Assembly: GCF_029193595.2 (NCBI RefSeq) | Contig: NZ_CP135052.1 | Span: 1,922,001-1,986,000, forward strand | Length of the DNA stretch: 64,000 bases | Direction: 5' to 3' | From: Providencia hangzhouensis | Lineage (GTDB): Bacteria > Pseudomonadota > Gammaproteobacteria > Enterobacterales > Enterobacteriaceae | In this document: in pieces, positions 32,419 to 39,627 of the stretch | How the letters are laid out: each line of letters begins with the position of its first letter | Position numbering within the stretch: the first letter of the stretch is position 1 | Notes under the pieces: model-generated | Told to the model about the DNA's origin: nothing | The model's database searches: none | The model's input: only the letters and a program-made list of their open reading frames with translations | Position numbers and translations under genes: made by a program

Positions 32419-32792
32419 GCATACTAACTAAAGCATTAATGGCCGCTTGTGTCATTTTGCTATTTTGGCTTATTTGGGTTGTGAAAGATTACGACAAATT
32501 GAGTGATAAGTTTGATAAGAAAGCTAATGAGCTAGCCGCCAATCAATTCATATTGTCCACCGTTTTAGAACTTTCGGTAACATTCAATGAAATCTCACGA
32601 AATAATCTCAGAGAGCGGGATAGGGCAACCGTGGCTTCTGAAAAGGTCAAAACCATTATCAAAACTGTTCTTGTGGATAATGAGTGCGCTCCCCTTGATG
32701 CTCCTCGTGATGCTACTATCGAGCTGCACAACCACGCGAATAGAATACGTTCAAACGCCACCAATACCCATACCAGCCCACTTACTCAATGA
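32403..32792 (+). CDS. Rz-like inner-membrane spanin
   Basis: 129 residues: N-terminal membrane helix (about 9-27) and a periplasmic coiled coil (about 30-90), the design of i-spanins. It joins with the outer-membrane lipoprotein encoded in the +1 frame inside it to fuse the two membranes at the last step of lysis. The C-terminal 40 residues overlap the Rz1 frame. Confidence 0.8.
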   Translation: MGQQLSILTKALMAACVILLFWLIWVVKDYDKLSDKFDKKANELAANQFILSTVLELSVTFNEISRNNLRERDRATVASEKVKTIIKTVLVDNECAPLDAPRDATIELHNHANRIRSNATNTHTSPLTQ

Positions 32793-32934
32793 TTGCTTAC
32801 CTGAATACATCCCTGAGACATTTCCTTGGGGTGACTCTCTGTTGATAAATGAGTCACTACTAAAAGTCATCGAGCAATGTAATTTAGATAAAAAAGCCAT
32901 TCGAGATATTGAAGCTGAAAGGGCAAAAAAATAG
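32680..32934 (+). CDS. Rz1-like outer-membrane spanin lipoprotein
   Basis: 84 residues from the ATG at 32680, nested in the Rz frame for 113 bp. A lipobox LLSSC places the lipidated cysteine at residue 16. A short proline-containing stretch (QTPPIPIP) follows, as in o-spanins. The chain is longer than lambda Rz1. The overlap with Rz is typical. The o-spanin call relies on nesting, lipobox and prolines together. Confidence 0.82.
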   Translation: MSALPLMLLVMLLSSCTTTRIEYVQTPPIPIPAHLLNDCLPEYIPETFPWGDSLLINESLLKVIEQCNLDKKAIRDIEAERAKK

Positions 32935-32962
32935 CCCATACCGCCTGGTGGAATATGGGCTA
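32925..32962 (-). terminator. Minus-strand terminator 1 of 4
   Basis: TAGCCCATA (32932-32940) pairs with TATGGGCTA (32954-32962); on the minus strand T7 follows (32925-32931). On the plus strand there is no T-tract after it, so it faces left, against the late operon. Confidence 0.7.
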
Positions 32963-33063
32963 ACTATATGTACTGCCTAGTAAGTTTATTGTTATATATG
33001 TCTACTTTTAAGATTAATACATTGACTGATGAATAAGTGTAAAAAATCTTAACAAAATATGTC

Positions 33064-33087
33064 AGCCTCGCAATCGCGGGGCTTTTT
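33064..33087 (+). terminator. Terminator after the lysis cassette
   Basis: AGCCTCG (33064-33070) pairs with CGGGGCT-type bases to 33083 (one G-T pair), followed by T5. It ends the lysis genes on the plus strand. Confidence 0.7.
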
Positions 33088-33101
33088 AATGGAGAAATAA
33101 C

Positions 33102-33173
33102 ATGGCAACACAAGGCTTTGATAAACCAGAGCAATTCCGTGAAGAGTTGGATAAAAGCACTCCGAAAGAATAA
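33102..33173 (+). CDS. 23-residue peptide with GF-x2-PxQFRExLDK motif
   Basis: GGAG seven bases before the ATG makes translation likely. The sequence MATQGFDKPEQFREELDKST resembles the N-terminus of the 47-residue protein at 34897 (GFNNPNQFREHLDK). It lies between a plus-strand terminator and a minus-strand terminator whose T-tract overlaps its stop codon. The shared motif suggests a small phage peptide family, function unknown. Confidence 0.55.
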   Translation: MATQGFDKPEQFREELDKSTPKE

Positions 33174-33198
33174 AAAAAGCCCCTCGTTGGCGCGGGGC
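33172..33198 (-). terminator. Minus-strand terminator 2 of 4
   Basis: GCCCC (33179-33183) pairs with GGGGC (33194-33198); T7 follows on the minus strand (33172-33178). Confidence 0.7.
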
Positions 33199-33344
33199 GG
33201 AATATTCGATTAATAGAACCAATTTTTGTTTATGAATACCCAAATGTCAAATGGGTGTGCGCATGATACCAATATAAGTTAAATAATCTAGGTATAAATT
33301 GTTACGAAATACGGAAAAGAATATTGAAAAACGCGTATGCAAAT

Positions 33345-33370
33345 AAAAAAAGCCTACACAGCGGTAGGCT
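33345..33370 (-). terminator. Minus-strand terminator 3 of 4
   Basis: AGCCTAC (33351-33357) pairs with GTAGGCT (33364-33370); T7 follows on the minus strand (33345-33351). Confidence 0.75.
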
Positions 33371-33457
33371 AAAGTGTTGCTTTACGATGAATATCAGCGT
33401 TAAGCCTAGCAGGTTATTTCAAATGCGCAATTATATTTGGTGATTATTAAATGATAT

Positions 33458-33482
33458 AAAAAAAGCCCCTCTATAGAAGGGC
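33458..33482 (-). terminator. Minus-strand terminator 4 of 4
   Basis: GCCC (33465-33468) pairs with GGGC (33479-33482) around an inner TCTATAGA; T7 follows on the minus strand (33458-33464). Confidence 0.65.
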
Positions 33483-33593
33483 ATATCTAATGGAAATGTA
33501 TCTTTATCATTATTGTTGTAGGACCAGTCATCCTTAACCAGCGGCAGGATATTACCACTACTTATTGCTTAAGCCAAATTGGAGTATTTATTG

Positions 33594-33773
33594 ATGAGCA
33601 AAATCGTATTAACACCAGAACAAATCAAGTCTCTTTATGAGTTTACACAGGAAGAGGGGCAACTGACTTACACCCTTGAAGTAGGCACCATCTGTGATGG
33701 TGATGAAATTGTTTATGAAGGTTTGATAGCTTATTCAGGCTCGGAAGAACACGGTGTTCTGCAACTAGAATAG
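33594..33773 (+). CDS. Small acidic phage protein
   Basis: 59 residues from the ATG at 33594, with GGAG nine bases upstream. Acidic and mixed alpha/beta (LTPEQIKSLYEFTQEEGQLT, EVGTICDGDEIVYEGLIAY). It is followed by a 10-bp hairpin that separates it from a convergent small gene. Not recognised. Confidence 0.6.
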   Translation: MSKIVLTPEQIKSLYEFTQEEGQLTYTLEVGTICDGDEIVYEGLIAYSGSEEHGVLQLE

Positions 33774-33786
33774 TAGGGGCGAGAAG

Positions 33787-33820
33787 GAAAGCCCTGTTAG
33801 ATAAATATTTCAGGGCTTTC
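33787..33820. terminator. Bidirectional hairpin between two convergent small genes
   Basis: GAAAGCCCTG (33787-33796) pairs perfectly with CAGGGCTTTC (33811-33820). T residues are part of the stem on both strands. It lies between genes at 33594-33773 (+) and 33829-33957 (-). Confidence 0.65.
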
Positions 33821-33828
33821 AATCGTAG

Positions 33829-33957
33829 TTACATAACATACATATATCCTATTTGCTTATCGTTAATATCAAAATTAACCTGGTCACCCTCAGGTGAATC
33901 CATTGTTGCTAAAGATATAAAAAAAGCAATAACGATGATGGTGTATACGAGAAACAT
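33829..33957 (-). CDS. 42-residue membrane peptide, antisense to the late operon
   Basis: A minus-strand frame with GGGAGGT six bases before its ATG. It starts MFLVYTIIVIAFFISLATMD, a signal peptide or membrane anchor, followed by an acidic tail (SPEGDQVNFDINDKQIGYMY). It is encoded against the late genes, so it is probably expressed in the lysogen. A small exported protein of this type could act at the cell surface, but this is inference. Confidence 0.55.
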   Translation of the reverse strand: MFLVYTIIVIAFFISLATMDSPEGDQVNFDINDKQIGYMYVM

Positions 33958-34120
33958 AGATACCTCCCGTAAGTTGAAGTGGACTACTGCACTTGTGAGC
34001 TAGTACGCTCAATTTAAGAATAAATCAGTTTTTTTATTTTGAAAATAGTCGATTGAAATTATTTTTAATGTAATAGCCATCAGCTAATCACTGGTGGCTT
34101 TTTCATTTATGGAGACAGTC

Positions 34121-34654
34121 ATGTCAGATAAAAAAGAAATAGCCACCCTATCTATAAAGATATCAGTCGATAGCACTGACTTAGATAAGCTGGAAGCGCA
34201 GCTAAAGCGTATTGAAGGGCTGATGATTAGCACTGGACTGAAACAACCAGCCAAAGGTGGCTTCATCACTGATTTTGCTGCATTCAACCATTTTGGGTGC
34301 TTAGAACCCGTGTTTACAAATTCCGCTGATAGAGCGTTCATTAATGGGGTGTTTATTGATAATGCTGCGCTAGAGAAAGCCATGACACAAGCAGCAAAAG
34401 AAGGTGCTAAAAAGGGGGCAGAGCAAGTACGGTTTAAAATAACCACAGGCATTAATGATAACAGTGTTCAAGTACCTGCTGAAATGGCTCTTAAAGCTTC
34501 CGCTGAAATTAGCCGAACAAGTGAAGCTATTTCTCGTGAGCAGTCAGAATTCGAAAAGTTTAAGCAACAGGTTGAGTCTGAATTTAGTCATTTGCAGTCG
34601 TCTATCACACAGATTCGGGCTGATATTCAGCGTAAAAGCTCAGGGTTTGCTTAA
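34121..34654 (+). CDS. Hypothetical phage protein with C-terminal coiled coil
   Basis: 177 residues from the ATG at 34121 (GGAG upstream). The N-terminal part (LSIKISVDSTDLDKLEAQLK) and the end (about 125-177, SREQSEFEKFKQQVESEFSH) are coiled coils; the middle contains FAAFNHFGCLEPVFTNSADR. The N-terminal pattern is reminiscent of tape-measure starts, but length and place argue for a separate accessory protein. Function unknown. Confidence 0.6.
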   Translation: MSDKKEIATLSIKISVDSTDLDKLEAQLKRIEGLMISTGLKQPAKGGFITDFAAFNHFGCLEPVFTNSADRAFINGVFIDNAALEKAMTQAAKEGAKKGAEQVRFKITTGINDNSVQVPAEMALKASAEISRTSEAISREQSEFEKFKQQVESEFSHLQSSITQIRADIQRKSSGFA

Positions 34655-34655
34655 T

Positions 34656-34877
34656 ATGCCATTACCAAGATATAGAAACCACGAAATAGGCCTGACAGGG
34701 CGCTTTAAGTTCAGGCGTCAGAACCTGACTGGACTCCCTGTATTGCAAGTAGAAGTTGATATAAAGCGCTCACGATATCCTCTTGATAGCCCAAGTAATG
34801 ATATCAAAACGATGACGGGTTGGCGTGATGCAACTTATGAAGAAGCCATACGAGTTCAAATTGATTATGGCGGTTAA
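34656..34877 (+). CDS. Small hypothetical phage protein
   Basis: 73 residues from the ATG at 34656, one base after the previous stop. Beta-rich with many basic residues (FKFRRQNLTGLPVLQVEVDI, then GWRDATYEEAIRVQI). Such proteins often precede terminase in lambdoid prophages. No function assigned. Confidence 0.6.
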   Translation: MPLPRYRNHEIGLTGRFKFRRQNLTGLPVLQVEVDIKRSRYPLDSPSNDIKTMTGWRDATYEEAIRVQIDYGG

Positions 34878-34896
34878 TAACCAAATGGAGGAAGCC

Positions 34897-35040
34897 ATGG
34901 GCAGCGAAGGTTTCAATAACCCTAACCAATTCAGAGAACATCTGGACAAGCAACTAAATGATGGCGGTACAAATGTTAAAGGGTATCAACCCAAGCGGTC
35001 TAGCAACTCCAAGCCACTCCCACCACCAAAGAAACCTTAA
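34897..35040 (+). CDS. 47-residue protein with GF-x2-PxQFRExLDK motif
   Basis: Start at 34897 fixed by GGAGG five bases upstream. The N-terminal EGFNNPNQFREHLDKQLNDG is a relative of the 23-residue peptide at 33102; a basic, proline-rich tail (KPLPPPKKP) follows. It is the last gene before the cos region. Unknown function. Confidence 0.55.
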   Translation: MGSEGFNNPNQFREHLDKQLNDGGTNVKGYQPKRSSNSKPLPPPKKP

Positions 35041-35084
35041 ACTCATTAGATTGATTAATTTTACGCATAATTCAAAAGGTACTC

Positions 35085-35140
35085 CTGAGGGGGCACCCTT
35101 ACCACGAGGCGGCGCGCGCGCGGGAAACGGCTCATTTTCA
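35085..35140. other. Probable cos cleavage site (cosN)
   Basis: Immediately upstream of the terminase genes is a very GC-rich block (GAGGCGGCGCGCGCGCGGG around 35106-35124) in AT-rich DNA, followed by CATTTTCAATTTTTC. In lambda, cosN has a GC-rich GGCGGCGACCTCGCGGG core followed by a similar AT-rich segment. The exact nick positions cannot be fixed. Confidence 0.65.
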
Positions 35141-35202
35141 ATTTTTCATGCTGTCAGCAGCAGGTTAGTTAACTCTTTGATTTAGTTTGAAAATATCAAT
35201 AT

Positions 35203-35302
35203 TGAGGTGACAATTTTCAAAATGAGTTGTCACCTCAATGTGTTATATCCATCTGATAATAAATAAAAATATCAGTTTTCACCTGACAGAGTGAGGTGTC
35301 AA
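35203..35302. repeat. Probable cosB: four terminase-binding repeats
   Basis: TTGTCACCTCA-type repeats occur at 35203-35213 (inverted), 35227-35237, 35276-35286 (looser, TTTTCACCTGA) and 35292-35302 (inverted). The first two form a perfect 11-bp inverted repeat. They lie between the cosN candidate and the small terminase gene, where lambda has the R sites bound by Nu1. Confidence 0.65.
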
Positions 35303-35805
35303 TGTCCAACATCAGCAATCTGGGGGACGCCTACAACTGGAGCGTGGCTAAGATTGCTGAAGCATTCGGCTTAAATCGCGGAACAGTTAAAAAGCGATTG
35401 CTCGATGCAAATACTCCCATTGCCAATATTGTGCGAGGCAATCCCGTTTATGCTTTGCGAGATATCGGGCCGATACTTTTTGGTGCCGACCCCGATGTAA
35501 ATACAAATAACCTTCAAGACCCCACGCTGATGCCACCTAAAGAGCGCAAGGATTGGTATCAGTCTGAAAATGAAAGAATTAAGCTGGAAACTACGCTTAA
35601 ACAATTAGTTCCTGTTGCTGATGTGCATTTGGAAATGGCGGTGCTGGTTAAGGCAATAACCCAAGTTTTAGATACGTGGCCCGATAAATTAGAGCGAGAT
35701 AAGGGGTGGAACGCGGAGCAGCTCACTGAGGTGCAAATCATTGTTGATGAATTACGGGATATTCTCGCTTCTCGCGTGATGGAAGCGGAGGATTTTGACG
35801 AATGA
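35302..35805 (+). CDS. Terminase small subunit (Nu1-like)
   Basis: 167 residues from the ATG at 35302, with GAGG five bases upstream; a GTG two codons earlier is possible. The N-terminus has a winged helix-turn-helix (SVAKIAEAFGLNRGTVKKRL), as in Nu1, that would bind the repeats in cosB. It recognises phage DNA and brings the large subunit. It overlaps the terL start by 4 bp. Confidence 0.88.
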   Translation: MSNISNLGDAYNWSVAKIAEAFGLNRGTVKKRLLDANTPIANIVRGNPVYALRDIGPILFGADPDVNTNNLQDPTLMPPKERKDWYQSENERIKLETTLKQLVPVADVHLEMAVLVKAITQVLDTWPDKLERDKGWNAEQLTEVQIIVDELRDILASRVMEAEDFDE

Positions 35806-37913
35806 CAGTAAATTATGCCTCAGCATCAACGGTAAGAAAGGATGTTGCATCCTTATTGAAAGCACCTCGTAGAATGCCAATTGCTCAGGCAGTAAAAAAA
35901 TATATGCGCGTTCCCATGGGTGAAGGTTCATCAATACCGTGGGATGATTCATTAACTCCCTACATTATTGAACCCATGAACTGCCTTTCAGATCGCCGCT
36001 ATGATTCGGTGATATTTGTTGGTCCAGCGCGTACGGGTAAATCACTGGGGTTAATTGATGGCTGGATTGTTTATGTCATTGTATGTGACCCCGCGGATTT
36101 TCTTCTTATCCAAATGACAGAAGAAAAAGCGCGAGAGCATTCTAAAAAGCGATTAGACAGAACCTTTCGCTCTAGTCGTGAAGTGGCTAAAAGACTAAGT
36201 CCACACCGCAATGATAACAACGTCCATGACAAAACATTTAGGGCAGGAAATTACTTAAAAATTGGTTGGCCATCCGTCAATATCATGTCCTCTTCGGATT
36301 ATCGATTTGTGGCATTAACGGATTATGACCGATTTCCCGAAGATATTGACGGTGAGGGTGATGCTTATACATTAGCTGCAAAGCGTACAACCACATTTAT
36401 GTCGGCAGGAAAAACGCTTGTAGAAAGCTCCCCAGGTCGAGAAATAACAGACAGCAAATGGCGACGAAATACACCTCATGAGGCACCACCTACAACGGGG
36501 ATTTTGTCACTTTATAATCGGGGTGATCGCCGCCGCTGGTATTGGCCATGTCCGCATTGTTCGGAATATTTCTTGCCTATTCGAGAAAATATGGTGGGCT
36601 TTAGTGAGGGTGATGACCCAACAATGGGCAGCAAAGCCGCTCGATTACAATGCCCACACTGTATGGGAATTATCGAACCTGAACAGAAAAGAGAACTAAA
36701 CAATAAAGGGGTCTGGCTTAGAGAGGGGCAGTCTATTGACCAAAATGGTGTTGTAACGGGTGAGCCAAGAGAGTCGCGCATTGCTTCATTTTGGATGGAA
36801 GGCCCCGCAGCAGCTTATCAAACATGGGAAAAGTTAGTTTATAACTTACTTAATGCGGAGCAGGAATACGAGCGAACCGGTAGTGAGGAAACACTAAAGT
36901 CCGTTATTAATACCGATTGGGGACAACCTTATTTACCAAAAATCAGTCAAGAGCAGCGAAGCGGCGATGATCTTAAAGCCCGAGCAGAGTATTGGGACTA
37001 TGGTTCAGTGCCTAATGGCGTTCGTTTTCTTGTTGCAACTATTGACGTTCAGGGTGGTAAAAAGCGGCGTTTTGTCGTTCAGGTCACAGGCTATGGCACC
37101 AGAGGTGAGCGTTGGATAATTGACCGATTTGATATCACTCATTCACTAAGAACAAACGAAGATGGTGAATCGCTGCCCATTAATCCTTCATCTTACGCGG
37201 AGGACTGGGATGTTCTCATTACGGATGTGCTCGATAAAACTTACCCAATTCACGATCATGACAACGTTGAAATGGGCGTCCATTGCATGGCAATAGATAC
37301 CGGTGGGGAAGAAGGGGTAACTGATAACGCGTATAAATTTTGGCGACAATGTAAGAAGGAAGGGTTAGCGAGGCGAGTTTATTTATTTAAGGGGGATGGT
37401 AAAGCGAAAAGCAAGCTCATTACTAAATCTTACCCTGATAACACTAACCGTTCAGATCGCCGAGCAAAAGCGCGGGGTGATGTACCCATTCATTTATTAC
37501 AAACTAATGAGCTTAAGGATCGCATTTCTGCTCATCTTGGGCGAGACACCGTTGGCCCTAACTATATTCATTTTCCAGATTGGCTTGATGATTCCTTCTA
37601 CGATGAATTGACGTATGAAGAGCGCGACAGTAACGGGAAATGGAGTAAACCGGGTAAAGGGGCTAACGAAGCATTTGACTTAATGGTCTATGCGCATGCG
37701 TTGGTAATTTTGCTTGGTTACGAAAAAATCAAATGGGAGAACCCGCCTAAATGGGCTCGGTTGCCGGATATCAGTGATGTTAAACCATCTCGTCCGGCGC
37801 CTAATCAACCTCCTCAAAAATCAACACAAATTCAAACAGAAACACAAGAAACCACACCTAGCACAAGCTCGGCATGGGCTCCTGTGTCTGCAACTTCAGG
37901 GGGATGGGTATGA
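35802..37913 (+). CDS. Terminase large subunit (GpA family)
   Basis: 703 residues, similar to lambda gpA (641) and relatives. The ATPase P-loop is FVGPARTGKS (about 72-81). A zinc-like CPHC...CPHC pair lies at about 245-290 (CPHCSEYF, CPHCMGII), and endonuclease aspartates follow in the C-terminal half (TIDVQGG, AIDTGGEEG). It nicks cos and pumps DNA into proheads. Overlaps small terminase by 4 bp and the gpW-like gene by 4 bp. Confidence 0.95.
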   Translation: MTVNYASASTVRKDVASLLKAPRRMPIAQAVKKYMRVPMGEGSSIPWDDSLTPYIIEPMNCLSDRRYDSVIFVGPARTGKSLGLIDGWIVYVIVCDPADFLLIQMTEEKAREHSKKRLDRTFRSSREVAKRLSPHRNDNNVHDKTFRAGNYLKIGWPSVNIMSSSDYRFVALTDYDRFPEDIDGEGDAYTLAAKRTTTFMSAGKTLVESSPGREITDSKWRRNTPHEAPPTTGILSLYNRGDRRRWYWPCPHCSEYFLPIRENMVGFSEGDDPTMGSKAARLQCPHCMGIIEPEQKRELNNKGVWLREGQSIDQNGVVTGEPRESRIASFWMEGPAAAYQTWEKLVYNLLNAEQEYERTGSEETLKSVINTDWGQPYLPKISQEQRSGDDLKARAEYWDYGSVPNGVRFLVATIDVQGGKKRRFVVQVTGYGTRGERWIIDRFDITHSLRTNEDGESLPINPSSYAEDWDVLITDVLDKTYPIHDHDNVEMGVHCMAIDTGGEEGVTDNAYKFWRQCKKEGLARRVYLFKGDGKAKSKLITKSYPDNTNRSDRRAKARGDVPIHLLQTNELKDRISAHLGRDTVGPNYIHFPDWLDDSFYDELTYEERDSNGKWSKPGKGANEAFDLMVYAHALVILLGYEKIKWENPPKWARLPDISDVKPSRPAPNQPPQKSTQIQTETQETTPSTSSAWAPVSATSGGWV

Positions 37914-38125
37914 CCCGTGAGCAAATTAAAGAAATGCTAGATGCGTATTTAAAAGCAGAAATGGAAATACTGCAGGGGAAGAGTATTACATTTAATGGAC
38001 AGTCAATGACAATGGAAAATCTTAGCGAGATCTGCAAGGGGCGGGAATATTGGGAGAGGCGATATTCACAAAGCAGTGCAACAAATCGCAGGTCACGCGG
38101 CTATAAATTAGCGAGGTTCCAATGA
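37910..38125 (+). CDS. Head-tail joining protein, gpW-like
   Basis: 71 residues from the ATG at 37910, coupled to the terminase stop. MTREQIKEMLDAYLKAEMEI and the end YSQSSATNRRSRGYKLARF match the gpW family, which fills the portal channel after packaging. Position between terminase and portal is as in lambda. Confidence 0.85.
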   Translation: MTREQIKEMLDAYLKAEMEILQGKSITFNGQSMTMENLSEICKGREYWERRYSQSSATNRRSRGYKLARFQ

Positions 38126-39627
38126 ATTTTCTTGATAAAGCCATATCGGTGATTTCACCAGGATGGGCTAGTAGTCGTTTGCGCTCACGAAACCAAATCA
38201 TGGCTTATGAAGCCGCAATGCCATCACGGCAACATAAAGCAAGGCGAGAGCCCCGTAATGCCAATCAATTAACACAAACTGGGGGAAAGTCATTGCGCGA
38301 GCAGGCGCGGTGGTTAGACAACAACCATGATCTTGTGATTGGTATCCTTGACAAAATGGAAGAGCGAGTTGTCGGCAGTAGAGGGATCATTGTTGAACCT
38401 CAGCCATTATCGCTAACAGGGCAAATTCATGAAGAACTAGCCAAACAAATAAGATCTGCTTGGGCTGAATGGTCAATTCGCCCAGAAGTGACAGGGCAAT
38501 TTACCCGCCCAATGCTTGAGCGTCTTTTAGTCAGAACGTGGATACGCGATGGGGAGGTCTTTGCTCAATTGGTCAAAGGAAACCAAAAGGGGCTGGATAA
38601 ACAAGCGGGGATCCCGTTTTGGTTGGAAGCACTTGAACCTGACTTTGTTCCTATTCATCTCGATGATACAGGGAAAAATATCCGGCAGGGGATCCAATTA
38701 AATAACTGGGGTCGCCCACAGTCCTATTCTGTTTACAAAAACCTGTTAACCGCAGGACAGCAAATGGGAGACCTAAAATCCATCCTCGCTGAAAACATGC
38801 TGCATATAAAATATGTACGGCGGTTACATCAGGTGCGTGGTGTCAGTTTATTTTCGGGTATCTTAATGCGCCTAAGCTCTTTGAAGGATTATGAGGACGC
38901 AGAGCTAACAGCGGCAAGGATTGCAGCTTCATTAGGGATGTACATTAAAAAAGGTGATGCTGGTTTATATGATGCCGATGAAGATAAAGAAGACCGAAAT
39001 ATCATCATTGAGCCGGGCATAATCTACGATGACTTATTGCCTGGTGAAGAAGTTGGCATGATCAAATCCGATAGGCCAAACCCAAACCTTGAAAATTTTA
39101 GAAACGGTCAGTTAAGAGCTGTTGCCGCCGGTAGTCGGGGGAGTTATTCCAGTATCGCTCGTGATTACAACGGAACATACAGCGCACAACGACAAGAGCT
39201 GGTGGAGTCATTTGAGGGTTATTACATTCTGCAAGATACCTTTTGCGGCTCAGTTAGTCGGCCTGTCTATCGGCAATGGCTACAAATGGCTATTGCATCT
39301 AGAGTGATTACCCTCCCTGCTGACGTTGACCTAAATTCACTTTATAACGCGACATACAACGGTCCTGTCATGCCATGGATTGATCCGCTTAAAGAATCAA
39401 ATGCATGGAAGGCACAAATTCGTGGTGGTGCTGCGACAGAAAGTGATTGGGTTCGCGCTAGAGGTGGTAATCCAGCAGAAGTTAAACGCCGCCGTAAAGC
39501 GGAAATTGATGAAAATGAACGACTGGGGCTGAAATTTGATACTGACCCCGCTAACGACAAAGGTAACGACAATGCAGACGAGAAACACACATCTGATGCT
39601 ACCAAAAAACAGCACGACGATGAGTAA
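38122..39627 (+). CDS. Portal protein (lambda gpB family)
   Basis: 501 residues, near lambda gpB (533). Conserved blocks include LREQARWLDNNHDLVIGILD (about 55-74), RTWIRDGEVFAQLV, HIKYVRRLHQVRGVSLFSGI and the RDYNGTYSAQRQELVESFEG motif near residue 350. Twelve copies form the ring through which DNA enters the head. The acidic C-terminal tail overlaps the next gene by 8 bp. Confidence 0.95.
   Translation: MNFLDKAISVISPGWASSRLRSRNQIMAYEAAMPSRQHKARREPRNANQLTQTGGKSLREQARWLDNNHDLVIGILDKMEERVVGSRGIIVEPQPLSLTGQIHEELAKQIRSAWAEWSIRPEVTGQFTRPMLERLLVRTWIRDGEVFAQLVKGNQKGLDKQAGIPFWLEALEPDFVPIHLDDTGKNIRQGIQLNNWGRPQSYSVYKNLLTAGQQMGDLKSILAENMLHIKYVRRLHQVRGVSLFSGILMRLSSLKDYEDAELTAARIAASLGMYIKKGDAGLYDADEDKEDRNIIIEPGIIYDDLLPGEEVGMIKSDRPNPNLENFRNGQLRAVAAGSRGSYSSIARDYNGTYSAQRQELVESFEGYYILQDTFCGSVSRPVYRQWLQMAIASRVITLPADVDLNSLYNATYNGPVMPWIDPLKESNAWKAQIRGGAATESDWVRARGGNPAEVKRRRKAEIDENERLGLKFDTDPANDKGNDNADEKHTSDATKKQHDDE

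Larger units (their letters stand above)
33199..33593. other. Gene-poor stretch between lysis and packaging genes
   Basis: About 395 bp without a supported protein gene. It contains two of the four leftward terminators described separately and short AT-rich segments. A minus-strand frame of 14 codons near 33500-33550 was seen but has no proper ribosome-binding site. Confidence 0.5.

Noticed and set aside
34958..35185. Plus-strand frame of 75 codons across the cos region
   Set aside because: It overlaps the 47-residue gene in another frame and crosses the GC-rich cos candidate; no ribosome-binding site.
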